Part shown: positions 7,820-16,320 of the stretch, one piece after another
Position numbering within the stretch: the first letter of the stretch is position 1
Layout: the number at the start of each line of letters is the position of its first letter
Assembly (NCBI GenBank): GCA_000436755.1
Contig: FR887348.1
Coordinates: 67,011-98,326 of the forward strand
Length of the DNA stretch: 31,316 bases
DNA from: Clostridium sp. CAG:253
Lineage (GTDB): Bacteria; Bacillota; Clostridia; Lachnospirales; Lachnospiraceae
Reading direction: 5' to 3'
The notes under the pieces: generated by a model
Seen by the model: the letters and a program-made list of their open reading frames with translations, nothing else
Database searches by the model: none
Told to the model about the DNA's origin: nothing
Translations under genes and position numbers: made by a program

Positions 7820-9868
7820 ATGAAGAAAATGGATAATAAAAAATTTAACAGGCTATATTATGGGGTGTTTATATGTACTTTGTTTTCTGCAATATTATGT
7901 TTTGTTATCGGAGATAGTGATTTATCATATGACAAATATGTAACAGCATTTTATGGGGACAGTTATGGAAAGATAATAAGTATTATAAACCAGAAAGTTA
8001 TAATTGCGGGAGTGGATACAAGGGTTATCCCGGTTTTACCTCTAAATGTAAAAGCTACATTGATAACTGTTATAGTTTTCATTGCAGGTTGTGTTGCAGT
8101 TCAGCTGCACACAAAAAAAAGTATATTTCTTGCTTTGGCAGGATGCATGAGTATATCATTTATACAGTGGTGGCTTATTTATAAGGGGATATTATATATT
8201 CCTATTATTGAGATTATTGTATTTGCCGGTTTTACGTATGTATTGCTGTCTGTCATCAAGAAGATTATATACAATTATAATACCAGAAATCTCCCGATAG
8301 GTGCTGTCGTTAAATTTGCGAAGAATATAGTAAATATGGAGTCGGAAACTACATATGCAAATTATCTTATAAACAATAAGAAACAGATTGAAAGGTCACT
8401 GTCTGCAAAGCTTGTTCATCCGGCACTGACAAAAGATTCAAGCCTTTTAAAGAAGATTGCAGCGGAAAGTCATAGAAATAAGAAGTTTGTTGAAACGCAG
8501 GTGTTTGGAAATGACAAACAGACAAGAACAACAGTATTGCAGACAAGAACAAAATTGTTTAAGGATTTTGAGTATCTGGCATTTATTCCTATGCCCATTA
8601 TAGACAAAAGTTCGGAGGAACTTGTATATACAGTTATCGGTATAGACAAAAAAATGAGTGTACAGAGAGCTTCACATGTTTCAACTATGTTGTTCTCTAT
8701 GTATATTTATTTCAGGGCAAGACATGAGAGAGACGAGCATCAGCGTGTATATTTTTCAATGCTTTCTCTAATGATTTCTGTGATAGATGCAAAAGATCCT
8801 GTTACGGCAGGTCATTCACAGCGTGTAGCTGAACTTTCAAGAGACCTCGGAACATGGCTTGGGATTGACAAAAATCAGATGTTTGAACTTGAATTTGCAT
8901 CACTTATGCATGATATTGGAAAGATAGGTGTCTCAGACTACGTATTGAACAAGCCGAGTATCTTTACAAAAAGTGATTTTGAACAGATGAAAAACCATAC
9001 CGTACGTGGTGCTGAGATGCTTAAAGAAGTCGGGATGAGTGAGGCTATAGTAGAGGGTGTAAGACATCATCATGAGAGAATTGACGGGCGTGGCTATCCT
9101 GACGGAATAGAAGGTGACGAGATAAATCTTATTGCTAAGATAATAAAAATTGCAGATGTTTATGATGCACTTACAAGCAAAAGACAGTATAAAGATGCTT
9201 GGAAGATAGATAAGGCAATGAATATTATTTACAATGGCAGAGGTATAGAATTTGATTCCGATATAGCGGATGTATTTATTGAACATATGGCACCGGATAC
9301 ATGGATTCCGCCTATTAAGAGCACGAAAAAGTCAGGAATAGACAGTCTGGTAGATAAAGCGGTAAGTATATCTGTCGATTTTTATCAGAAATATAGTGCT
9401 GAGATGGATGATAATTATGTTCTTATGAGCAGAAATAAAGATAAAGTTGATTTTTGCTGTGAAGATTCATTTATGGGATATGACTGGGGCGAAACATTCA
9501 ACAACAGGAAGTTCCTTGTTGAGAAACCGCTTATTGTTGCCTATGAAGATAAAACAGAAAGTCTTGTATTTGCACAGTCATCCGATGATGAACATGTAGA
9601 AAAGATATATTATTATTTCTTTAAAGGATTTATAAATCTTGGCGTATATGTTTTAAAAAGAGAAAATGTTGGTGTTGTTTTAGATATACTTCTCAGAGAG
9701 TATGGTTCACCTGTAAAAGTCAGCGATGAGTTTATGGCATATAAGTGTAATAAAATGAGAATAGTATTTTATCATACAAATGATGATAAGTGCCTGCTTA
9801 TCTATGCACCTGAGTATATGTGTGTCAATTATGTATTTGACAGTGAAAAAACAAATATGGCAAGTTAA
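7820..9868 (+). CDS. Membrane HD-GYP domain protein, predicted cyclic-di-GMP phosphodiesterase
   Basis: A 682-residue signalling protein. Three to four N-terminal membrane segments (within residues ~10-150) enclose an extracytoplasmic loop of ~45 residues between the first two. A linker domain of ~150 residues follows with no recognised signature. The HD-GYP domain spans ~310-490, with conserved metal and substrate residues: HSQRVAEL, HD at 364-365 in LMHDIGKIGV, HHHER at 416-420 and GRGYP ending near 427, then AKIIKIADVYDALTSKR. The family hydrolyses c-di-GMP or, less often, other cyclic dinucleotides. A C-terminal region of ~190 residues is unassigned. GAGGAG 11 bases upstream is the likely ribosome binding site. 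Confidence 0.88.
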   Translation: MKKMDNKKFNRLYYGVFICTLFSAILCFVIGDSDLSYDKYVTAFYGDSYGKIISIINQKVIIAGVDTRVIPVLPLNVKATLITVIVFIAGCVAVQLHTKKSIFLALAGCMSISFIQWWLIYKGILYIPIIEIIVFAGFTYVLLSVIKKIIYNYNTRNLPIGAVVKFAKNIVNMESETTYANYLINNKKQIERSLSAKLVHPALTKDSSLLKKIAAESHRNKKFVETQVFGNDKQTRTTVLQTRTKLFKDFEYLAFIPMPIIDKSSEELVYTVIGIDKKMSVQRASHVSTMLFSMYIYFRARHERDEHQRVYFSMLSLMISVIDAKDPVTAGHSQRVAELSRDLGTWLGIDKNQMFELEFASLMHDIGKIGVSDYVLNKPSIFTKSDFEQMKNHTVRGAEMLKEVGMSEAIVEGVRHHHERIDGRGYPDGIEGDEINLIAKIIKIADVYDALTSKRQYKDAWKIDKAMNIIYNGRGIEFDSDIADVFIEHMAPDTWIPPIKSTKKSGIDSLVDKAVSISVDFYQKYSAEMDDNYVLMSRNKDKVDFCCEDSFMGYDWGETFNNRKFLVEKPLIVAYEDKTESLVFAQSSDDEHVEKIYYYFFKGFINLGVYVLKRENVGVVLDILLREYGSPVKVSDEFMAYKCNKMRIVFYHTNDDKCLLIYAPEYMCVNYVFDSEKTNMAS

Positions 9869-9910
9869 ATAAAACAATAGGATAAAATTTGGAAAGAGTT
9901 TGTTTTATAT

Positions 9911-10426
9911 ATGGAAAAAAAGAAAGTTAATACAAAAAAAATTTCAGGAATAGGTCTTATGATTGCACTGGCATTTGTCCTTAGTTATATAGAATCAATG
10001 ATGCCGATAAATATTGGAATACCTGGAATAAAGCCAGGGTTTTCAAATATAGTTGTTATCTTTTCGCTATATGTATACAGTCCTTTAACTGCATTTGGCA
10101 TTGCTATTGTCAGAATTATTCTTGTAGGATTGACATTTGGAAATTTTGCAAGTCTTATGTACAGTTTTGCAGGTGGTATGCTTAGTTTTGTGATTATGTA
10201 TGTTTTGCGCAGATTGGATTTGTTTTCGGTAAACGGGGTGAGTGTTGCAGGAGGAGTAAGCCACAACATAGGTCAGATAATAGTGGCAATGCTTGTTCTC
10301 AAAACAAAACTGCTTATATATTATCTTCCGGCTCTTATAATATCGGGTATGATAGCCGGAATAGTAGTAGGCATAGCAGGAGGACTGCTTATAAAAAGAA
10401 TTGGAAGATACATGAATGAAATGTAA
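9911..10426 (+). CDS. Gx transporter family membrane protein (heptaprenyl diphosphate synthase component I-like)
   Basis: A 171-residue protein with about five hydrophobic helices and short loops. IGIPGIKPGFSNIVVIFSLY, the mid-protein FGNFASLMYSFAGG and GGVSHNIGQIIVA match the family annotated as Gx transporter or heptaprenyl diphosphate synthase component I. Despite the latter name it has no prenyltransferase DDxxD motif and resembles small substrate-binding membrane components, so a transport or quinone-related role is possible but unproven. It begins 42 bases after the HD-GYP gene and may be co-transcribed with it. A strong terminator follows at once. Confidence 0.82.
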   Translation: MEKKKVNTKKISGIGLMIALAFVLSYIESMMPINIGIPGIKPGFSNIVVIFSLYVYSPLTAFGIAIVRIILVGLTFGNFASLMYSFAGGMLSFVIMYVLRRLDLFSVNGVSVAGGVSHNIGQIIVAMLVLKTKLLIYYLPALIISGMIAGIVVGIAGGLLIKRIGRYMNEM

Positions 10427-10440
10427 GACAGAAGGGAGAT

Positions 10441-10471
10441 AAGCCATAATTTACTTATGGCTTGTTTTTTT
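10441..10471 (+). terminator. Rho-independent terminator after the Gx transporter gene
   Basis: A perfect 9-bp stem, AAGCCATAA 10441-10449 and TTATGGCTT 10455-10463, with a 5-nt loop, followed by GTTTTTTT (10464-10471). Confidence 0.9.
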
Positions 10472-10476
10472 GCAAT

Positions 10477-10488
10477 TTTACATGTAAA
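10477..10488. repeat. 12-bp perfect palindrome TTTACATGTAAA
   Basis: The palindrome lies just after the terminator, and a half-site-like TTTTACAT follows at 10493-10500. It could be an operator for the degraded gene downstream, or chance in AT-rich DNA. Confidence 0.35.
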
Positions 10489-10530
10489 GCACTTTTACAT
10501 ACATAAATATACACATATGGCTATGAAACT

Positions 10531-10670
10531 ATGAAGGATATTAAAAAAATGGAAAAAAGAGCATGACGGCGTTGTTATCATCAGCTATGGTTTTAACACT
10601 GCCCGGCGTAAATGAACTTAAAGTTCAGGCGGCATCTGTTATAAACAGGGATGACAGCAGTAATGAATAA
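10531..10670 (+). pseudogene. Remnant of a secreted-protein gene (signal peptide only, frameshifted)
   Basis: Two short frames join into a typical secretion signal. MKDIKKMEKRA (10531-10566) is basic, and 10563-10670 reads a hydrophobic stretch (MTALLSSAMVLTLPGVN), then VQAAS, a plausible Ala-x-Ala cleavage site, then a short polar tail and a stop. They overlap as ATGA and lie in different frames, so a single-base shift would fuse a basic n-region to the hydrophobic core. No mature domain follows. I read it as the 5' relic of a lost exported protein; a tiny expressed peptide is the alternative. Confidence 0.45.
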
Positions 10671-10713
10671 TTGATTTTTGTTGTATTTGTTGAAAAAACA
10701 GTAAAAATATTGC

Positions 10714-10757
10714 AAAAAATTATTCCATGAATGTGTAATCATTCATGGAATAATTTT
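10714..10757 (-). terminator. 18-bp perfect hairpin terminator overlapping the araC-type gene's stop codon
   Basis: AAAATTATTCCATGAATG (10716-10733) is the exact reverse complement of 10740-10757, with a 6-nt loop. On the minus strand the hairpin is followed by a run of T (complement of A at 10714-10719). The right arm encodes the last codons of the AraC-family gene, so coding and termination signals are merged. Confidence 0.85.
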
Positions 10758-11608
10758 CGTTGTGCGTAAGTATTTCGATAGTCAGATGGGCTTTGACCTG
10801 TGATTTTTTTAAATGCACTCGAAAAATTATGATTGTCAGAAAAACCGATTTCATAACCGATTTGTGAAATCGGTTTATTTGTGTCGTTTAATAATGCTTT
10901 GGCAATATCCATTTTTTCGTTTAAAATATAGGCTTTCAGGGAGACACCTGACGCTTTTTTAAAGAAAGTAGTTATATATTTTTCGTTGTAGCCAAAATAC
11001 CCGGCAATTTCGCTGACCTTGAAATTTTCACGTATGCGCCAGGAGATATAATCTACAATATCCGTGTATAACTGAACCTGTTCACCTTTTAGTGAAACTC
11101 TTCCGTTTGAGAGATAAAGCTGGCTGTGCAGTTCTGCCAGTGCTGACGTTATGTTCAGCGAATTAAGCAGCTTATTTCCGTACTTTCTGTCGCTGTCCTG
11201 TAACTGTTTTAACAAAACTATGATTCTGTCAATGCGCGGAATTGTTTCGTGTACAGGAAGTATCATATTTGAAGATTTATGTATATTATTTAAAATATCG
11301 TTTTCGCTCATAGCACAAAGAGGAGATATAATTTCATTTGGATAAGAAAAATGTGTCCAGTAAAATGTACACTTTGAGGGTTTATATCCATATTGCTTTG
11401 TTGTCGGAGGCATTATAAGATATTCACCTTTTTTTATTACATATTGCTGTTTTTCGTCTGCGATGTACAACTCGCCGTCAGTCATAACAATAAATTCATA
11501 ATCAATAAGCGCTCTTGTTATGTGAGTCCAGTTTTCGTCAGGAGCAATAAATTTTCCTGTCCAATTAAATTGTAAAGGCTGTGTTATCTGGAAATTTAAT
11601 ACATTCAT
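10739..11608 (-). CDS. AraC-family transcriptional regulator with N-terminal cupin-like sensor
   Basis: A 289-residue regulator. Residues ~25-100 have the look of an AraC-type cupin/ligand domain (DGELYIADEKQQYVIKKGEY, then LIMPPTTKQYGYKP). The C-terminal ~100 residues form the double helix-turn-helix: FKVSEIAGYFGYNEKYITTF in the first, and ISQIGYEIGFSDNHNFSSAF followed by KKITGQSPSDYR in the second. Such proteins commonly sense a sugar or small metabolite and control a nearby operon; here no transport or sugar gene is adjacent, so its target is unknown. The ribosome binding site is weak (GGAAAGG ~19 bases upstream), leaving the start uncertain. It is transcribed divergently from the ClpP-like gene. 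Confidence 0.9.
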   Translation of the reverse strand: MNVLNFQITQPLQFNWTGKFIAPDENWTHITRALIDYEFIVMTDGELYIADEKQQYVIKKGEYLIMPPTTKQYGYKPSKCTFYWTHFSYPNEIISPLCAMSENDILNNIHKSSNMILPVHETIPRIDRIIVLLKQLQDSDRKYGNKLLNSLNITSALAELHSQLYLSNGRVSLKGEQVQLYTDIVDYISWRIRENFKVSEIAGYFGYNEKYITTFFKKASGVSLKAYILNEKMDIAKALLNDTNKPISQIGYEIGFSDNHNFSSAFKKITGQSPSDYRNTYAQRKLFHE

Positions 11609-11742
11609 ATTATTTTTAAAATTTTACCTTTCCGCAAATTGCAAAATTAAAATTGTCAGATTAAGTATACCGTATAGATTACAGTATATAATAATGCCTG
11701 ACGGGATGCAACTTATGACCGGTTCTCGATTTATGAAAAAAT

Positions 11743-11766
11743 ATATTTTTACTTATATTTTTACTT
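11743..11766. repeat. Two tandem copies of a 12-bp AT-rich unit
   Basis: ATATTTTTACTT occurs twice head to tail (11743-11754, 11755-11766) between the divergent AraC and ClpP-like genes. It could be a binding site or slippage product; only the repeat itself is visible. Confidence 0.5.
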
Positions 11767-11825
11767 ATATGGGAGACAATATTTATCAGACAATGAAAAT
11801 ATATTGAAGGGATAAATGGTTTACA

Positions 11826-12458
11826 ATGGAAAATATAAGAGAATACGGAACACTGCAGATTGATGATGAGAAAAGCGGAAAACATTTTTTTGTTATATCT
11901 ATTATAGGTGAAATAGAGGGGCACAACAGTGCATCAGATAAGATAAAAACAACTAAGTATGAACATCTCCTGCCACTGCTTGTTGCAATTGAGGGTGACG
12001 AGGAAATAGACGGTGTATTATTTCTTGTAAATACTGTTGGAGGTGATGTCTCATGCGGTCTTGCACTTGCAGAAATGATAGCGTCTCTCACAAAGCCGAC
12101 AGTCTCACTGATAATAGGTGACAGCCATTCGATAGGGGTGCCGCTTTCGGTTGCGGCAGACCACACAATAATAGCACCGTCGGCAACAGTAGTAATACAT
12201 CCTGTGAGAATGAGCGGAACGGTGCTCGGTGCACCGCAGACATATGAGTATTTTCAGCTCATTCAGGAGAGAATTACCAATTTTATAGCAAAGCACAGTG
12301 ACATTGAAAAAAAGGATATAGAAAATATGATGGTCACGCCCGGAATATTAACAAGGGATCTCGGAACGATACTTGTGGGCAAAGAAGCGGTAAAAAGAGG
12401 TCTTTATGATGAGGTTGGAGGGATTTTTGAAGCCATTAAAAAGCTGAGAGAGATGTAG
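11826..12458 (+). CDS. TepA/ClpP-like serine protease
   Basis: A 210-residue cytosolic protease of the ClpP fold, closest to TepA (YmfB) of Bacillus. A full ClpP-type triad can be aligned: Ser102 in GDSHSIGVPL, His125 in VVIHPV and Asp178 in TRDLG, followed by the conserved GKEAVKRGLYDEVGGI. The GDSHSIG nucleophile region is the feature that sets TepA apart from true ClpP (GxAASMG). TepA has been linked to degradation of spore proteins and to secretion in Bacillus; its role in clostridia is unclear. GAAGGG ~14 bases upstream is a weak ribosome binding site. Transcription ends in a hairpin that contains the stop codon. Confidence 0.85.
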   Translation: MENIREYGTLQIDDEKSGKHFFVISIIGEIEGHNSASDKIKTTKYEHLLPLLVAIEGDEEIDGVLFLVNTVGGDVSCGLALAEMIASLTKPTVSLIIGDSHSIGVPLSVAADHTIIAPSATVVIHPVRMSGTVLGAPQTYEYFQLIQERITNFIAKHSDIEKKDIENMMVTPGILTRDLGTILVGKEAVKRGLYDEVGGIFEAIKKLREM

Positions 12459-12474
12459 TCTTTCTCGGCTTTTT
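12438..12474 (+). terminator. Terminator hairpin enclosing the stop codon of the ClpP-like gene
   Basis: AAAAAGC 12438-12444 pairs with GCTTTTT 12468-12474, continued inward through TGAGAGA/TTTCTCG with two G-T pairs to 12451/12461. The stop codon (12456-12458) sits in the loop. The 3' arm supplies the T-tract. Confidence 0.7.
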
Positions 12475-12546
12475 GCGTTATAGAAAAATGATTGTTGTGC
12501 TGGTTTTGCCCTTTTTTACAATATTATTAAGAAATTTATGATAATA

Positions 12547-12575
12547 TTGCATTATGTCAATGTGTCCTATATAAT
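12547..12575 (+). promoter_or_regulatory. Promoter for the first LCP gene
   Basis: TTGCAT (12547-12552), 17-bp spacer, TATAAT (12570-12575), 65 bases before the start codon. Confidence 0.7.
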
Positions 12576-12640
12576 GTTTAAGGAAAATAAAGACAAATTA
12601 AGGCAGACTACATAATCTGTGAATAAATATGGGAGTGTAT

Positions 12641-13753
12641 ATGAAAGAGAAACGAAGTGACGACAGAAAAAACAGCTTTAACAAAAGAAGTAAGGCGAAA
12701 CGCAGAAAGAGAACAATAAAAAGAGTATTGTTAAGTGTATGTATCATTATCAGCGTGGTAGCCGGTTTTTTTGTGGCAAAAGCGCAGTATACATTTAATC
12801 AGTCGCTTAATCATGTTACAAGAAATTATGATTCGGCACTGTCAAAGGTTGACCTTAGCGGAATTAAGGTTAATTCTGATAATGATATAGTAAACCTTTT
12901 GTTTATAGGAAATGACCATCGAAAAGAGTGGAACGGATTTGTTGAGGAAGGACTTCCTGATGTCATGATGATAGGAACGCTTGACAAAAAACATAAATCT
13001 TTGAAACTTACATCATTGCTTAGAGATATGAAAGTGTATTCGTCGTCGACAGGAAAATACAGAAAATTGAACGAGTGCTTTAATGACGGTGGAATAAAGG
13101 GGGTATATAAAGCCATTGCAGAAAACTTCAATATAAAACTTGATGGATATGTTATGGTAGGATTTGACGCATTTACGCAGGCAATAAATGCAATAGGAGG
13201 CGTAGAGGTTGAACTCACGCAGACGGAAGTAGATTATTTAAGCCAGACCAATTTCATAAGAAAGAAAAAGTACCGCAAAGGTTTGAAAGTCGGCAAGCAG
13301 AAATTAAACGGGTATCAGGCACTCGGATACTGTCGTATAAGAAAGGGAAGAGATGTTATCGGCAAGTCAGTAGTGACGGCAAACGGACTCACGGATGATT
13401 ATGGACGTACATGGAGACAGAGAACGGTAATAAGTGCCGTATTTGCCAAAATGAAGAAACAGCCGCTTTCAAAATGGCTTGATGTCGGAAATAAGGTTTT
13501 AAGCAATATTGAGACAGATCTTGGCAATAACGAAATTATATCACTTATGAAAGATACGGTATTTCTTGGAACAGCGGACGTAAAACAGCTTCAGATACCT
13601 ATGGAGGGCTATTTCACAACAAGTTCCGACGGAGCATATCTGATTTCGACAAACGCAAGTGAAACCGACTGGAGTACAAATGCAGATATCTTGAAAAAGT
13701 TTATATTTAAATATAACGGAAACGGTGAATTTAAATATGATGACAAAAAATAA
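12641..13753 (+). CDS. LytR-CpsA-Psr (LCP) family cell-wall glycopolymer ligase, copy 1
   Basis: A 370-residue membrane-anchored enzyme of the family that transfers undecaprenyl-linked polymers such as teichoic acids or capsule to peptidoglycan. The ATG at 12641 follows GGGAG (12631-12635); the ATG at 12629 precedes that site. A very basic cytosolic N-terminus (~30 residues) leads into one membrane helix (VLLSVCIIISVVAGFFVAKA). The extracellular LCP domain shows IVNLLFIGNDHRKE, LTSLLRDMKVYSS with the conserved Arg-Asp, IGGVEVELTQTEVDYL and GYCRIRKG with DDYGRTWRQR. It is a tandem paralogue of the next gene, with its own promoter. Confidence 0.93.
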   Translation: MKEKRSDDRKNSFNKRSKAKRRKRTIKRVLLSVCIIISVVAGFFVAKAQYTFNQSLNHVTRNYDSALSKVDLSGIKVNSDNDIVNLLFIGNDHRKEWNGFVEEGLPDVMMIGTLDKKHKSLKLTSLLRDMKVYSSSTGKYRKLNECFNDGGIKGVYKAIAENFNIKLDGYVMVGFDAFTQAINAIGGVEVELTQTEVDYLSQTNFIRKKKYRKGLKVGKQKLNGYQALGYCRIRKGRDVIGKSVVTANGLTDDYGRTWRQRTVISAVFAKMKKQPLSKWLDVGNKVLSNIETDLGNNEIISLMKDTVFLGTADVKQLQIPMEGYFTTSSDGAYLISTNASETDWSTNADILKKFIFKYNGNGEFKYDDKK

Positions 13754-13824
13754 ATATGAATAGAGTTTATATCAATTTCTGCGTTAAAAAGCCAAAGCGA
13801 AAATAATTCATTTTGAAATATTTA

Positions 13825-13853
13825 TTGCAATAAATGTGATTTTCGTGTAGAAT
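13825..13853 (+). promoter_or_regulatory. Promoter for the second LCP gene
   Basis: TTGCAA (13825-13830), 17-bp spacer, TAGAAT (13848-13853), 59 bases before the start codon. A separate promoter suggests the two paralogues can be expressed independently. Confidence 0.65.
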
Positions 13854-13912
13854 GATTGTTTGTAACTGATAAAAAATTCATTAGTATGTAATTTTGCAGA
13901 ATGGAGGAAAAT

Positions 13913-14959
13913 ATGTGGAAGAAGATTGTTTTATCACTTCTCATAATAATTAGTGGCGTTGCCGGTTTTTTTGTGGCAAAAGCACAGGTTACTTTCAATA
14001 ATACATTAAATCATGTAAACCGTGACTATGATACAGCACTTAAGAATGTTGATTTGAGTGGAATTAAAGTTAATTCTGATGATGATATTGTAAATATTCT
14101 TGTAGTCGGAAACGATTACAGAAAAGAAAAGGGTTATGATGCCAGCGGACTTACTGACACTATGATAATAGCAACTATGGATATGAAACACGGTATGCTC
14201 AAACTTACTACGCTTATGCGTGATATGGTTGTCGATATACCTGGACATGACCCTAATAAATTAAATTCTCCAAATTCATTTGGCGGAATTGAACTTCTCT
14301 ACAAAACGATAGCACAGAACTTTAACATTGAGCTTGACGGATATGTTGAAGTTGGATTTGAGGCATTTGAGAAGATTGTCAATTCGGTTGGCGGAGTTGA
14401 AGTTGAACTTACTGAATCAGAAGCAAATTATTTGAATACAACAAACTATATTTCTAAGAAGAAATACAGACATGTAAAAGTAGGAAAGCAGATTCTTAAC
14501 GGAAATCAGGCACTTGGATACTGCCGTATAAGAAAAGGTGGAACATTTACCGTTACAGGACTTACGGACGATTACGGACGTACATGGAGACAGAGAGCAG
14601 TTATAACTGCGGTATTTGACAAAGTTAAGGCGCTGCCTGCAACTAAATGGCTTGAGATTGCCAATAATGTACTTGACGGATATGTAACAACTGACTTAAG
14701 CAATGATAAAATTCTTGAGTATATCACAGATGTAGTGAAGATGGGAACTACAAAAGTTTATCAGCTTCAGATTCCTGTAAACGGATATTATAGAGCTTCA
14801 GCGAGCGGAGAGTACAGCTGCGGTTCTTCAATAGTCATGACAGATGGAGTAAACTCTACAAGAGACAGCAGTGCAAATGCCGAAGCATTAAATAAATTTA
14901 TATTTGATTACAACGGTAAAAAAGCATTTAAATATGGTACATTTACAGCAGAGCAATAA
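13913..14959 (+). CDS. LCP family cell-wall glycopolymer ligase, copy 2
   Basis: A 348-residue paralogue of the preceding gene. Start 13913 is set by GGAGG at 13904-13908; the ATG at 13901 lies before it. It has a much shorter cytosolic tail than copy 1, then the membrane helix (IVLSLLIIISGVAGFFVAKA) and the LCP domain: IVNILVVGNDYRKE, LTTLMRDMVVDIPG with the conserved Arg-Asp, VGGVEVELTESEANYL and DDYGRTWRQR. FFVAKAQ and LSGIKVNSD are identical in both copies. Codon choice and linker sequences differ, so the duplication is not recent. A terminator hairpin follows. Confidence 0.93.
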   Translation: MWKKIVLSLLIIISGVAGFFVAKAQVTFNNTLNHVNRDYDTALKNVDLSGIKVNSDDDIVNILVVGNDYRKEKGYDASGLTDTMIIATMDMKHGMLKLTTLMRDMVVDIPGHDPNKLNSPNSFGGIELLYKTIAQNFNIELDGYVEVGFEAFEKIVNSVGGVEVELTESEANYLNTTNYISKKKYRHVKVGKQILNGNQALGYCRIRKGGTFTVTGLTDDYGRTWRQRAVITAVFDKVKALPATKWLEIANNVLDGYVTTDLSNDKILEYITDVVKMGTTKVYQLQIPVNGYYRASASGEYSCGSSIVMTDGVNSTRDSSANAEALNKFIFDYNGKKAFKYGTFTAEQ

Positions 14960-15007
14960 ATATGTTTTAATGATACATTAAGCAAGCACAATAAACATGT
15001 TTTGATG
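14954..15007. repeat. Imperfect 19-bp direct repeat spanning the LCP2 stop codon
   Basis: CAATAAATATGTTTTAATG (14954-14972) recurs at 14989-15007 with two changes and a 35-bp period. The first copy includes the stop codon of LCP copy 2. It is probably a small duplication. Confidence 0.45.
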
Positions 15008-15046
15008 GCAGGCATCCGTCGTTTATGACGGACAGCCTGCTTTATC
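15008..15046 (+). terminator. Terminator hairpin between convergent LCP2 and D,D-carboxypeptidase genes
   Basis: GCAGGC 15008-15013 pairs with GCCTGC 15035-15040, and TCCGTC 15015-15020 with GACGGA 15027-15032, separated by a small internal loop; TTTATCTT follows. It may also serve the convergent minus-strand gene, though the minus-strand T-tract is poor. Confidence 0.65.
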
Positions 15047-15078
15047 TTGTGTTAATTTAACTGAAAGTCATTGATACA

Positions 15079-16320
15079 TTACACCAGTTTTTTTATAAGT
15101 AAAAGCAAATAATCGAAAAATGATGATTTGGCTATGGCTTCGGAAGTATATATAGGGATTTCTTTTATCTTTTTATCATCGAGCAGATAAACTATTTTTC
15201 CGACTTTTTCATTATTTTTTAAAGGTGCGTTTACGGTCTTTTTCAGATAGACTTTTCTTGAAATTTTATCCGAACTTTCATTGTTAACAAGAATATATTT
15301 AAAATCTTCCAAAGTTTTAAGTTTTATTTCATTCTTTTTTCCACCAGTTATTTTTAATGTCTCAGGTATTATCTTAGAAGTTTTTTCGGAATAGTTTTTG
15401 CAAAGAGAAAACCCGTAGTCTAAGAGTGAGGCTGCTTCGCTGAATCTTTTTTTGGGGTCGGGTGCCGCCATCACAACCGCGGTGAGACTGATGCCGTTTC
15501 TTTTAGCTGTAGCACTCAGACAATATTTTGCTTTTGATGTCGAACCTGTTTTAAGACCTGTGATACCGTTGTATGTCCTGATAAGTTTATTTGTATTGGT
15601 AAGTCCGAATTCTTTTTCGCCCTTTCTTGTCTTATGTGTTATCGTATCCATCCAAGCAGTAGAATATTTAGAGATTTGAGGATGTTTTGTGATGAGTTCC
15701 CTTGACATGAGGGCAACATCGTACGCACTTGAAAAATGACCTGACTTTATGGAGTCGTCAAGACCATTGCAATTTTTGAAATTACTGTGTTTCATGCCAA
15801 GCTTACGAGCCTTTTCATTCATCATTTTTACAAAGTCGGTTTCACTTCCGGCAATGTATTCAGCCATGGAAACTGCTGCATCGTTTGCACTTGATATGGA
15901 TATACATTTTATCATGGTATCAACAGTCTGGATTTCACCAGGTTCAAGAAAGACCTGTGAGCCACCCATAGATGCGGCATACTCACTTGTGCTGACCTCA
16001 TCATCAAGTTTTATTTTACCTGATTCAAGGGCGTCAAAAATAAGATTTAAAGTCATTATTTTTGTGATACTCGCGGGAATCATTTCTTTGTCTTTGTTTT
16101 TGCTGTATAATATACGTCCGTTGTTGTTCTCAATAAGAACTGCTGACTTTGAGGAAATATTAAGTGAATTGTTATTGGCATTATCTTTAGATATAATATT
16201 TTCTTTTATGTAATATTCATTAGAATGAAGTATTTGTCTGTTATTACCGGATACGGAAACAGCCATTGAAACAAATAAAGAAAATGAAATAAAGATGGAA
16301 ATACATTTTTTCTTAAACAT
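15079..16320 (-). CDS. D-alanyl-D-alanine carboxypeptidase (penicillin-binding protein, S11 family)
   Basis: A 413-residue low-molecular-weight penicillin-binding protein that should trim the terminal D-Ala of peptidoglycan stem peptides. A signal peptide (KKKCISIFISFSLFVSMAVS) is followed by the S11 domain with all three active-site motifs: SITK at 84-87 (IPASITKIMT), SAN at 144-146 (SISSANDAAV) and KTG at 257-259 (GITGLKTGSTSK). A C-terminal domain of ~100 residues ends in an amphipathic helix (SSFFDYLLLLIKKLV) of the kind that anchors DacA/DacF proteins to the membrane. It is convergent with LCP copy 2 and divergent from yhbY. AAAGGAT ~9 bases upstream is the ribosome binding site. Confidence 0.93.
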   Translation of the reverse strand: MFKKKCISIFISFSLFVSMAVSVSGNNRQILHSNEYYIKENIISKDNANNNSLNISSKSAVLIENNNGRILYSKNKDKEMIPASITKIMTLNLIFDALESGKIKLDDEVSTSEYAASMGGSQVFLEPGEIQTVDTMIKCISISSANDAAVSMAEYIAGSETDFVKMMNEKARKLGMKHSNFKNCNGLDDSIKSGHFSSAYDVALMSRELITKHPQISKYSTAWMDTITHKTRKGEKEFGLTNTNKLIRTYNGITGLKTGSTSKAKYCLSATAKRNGISLTAVVMAAPDPKKRFSEAASLLDYGFSLCKNYSEKTSKIIPETLKITGGKKNEIKLKTLEDFKYILVNNESSDKISRKVYLKKTVNAPLKNNEKVGKIVYLLDDKKIKEIPIYTSEAIAKSSFFDYLLLLIKKLV

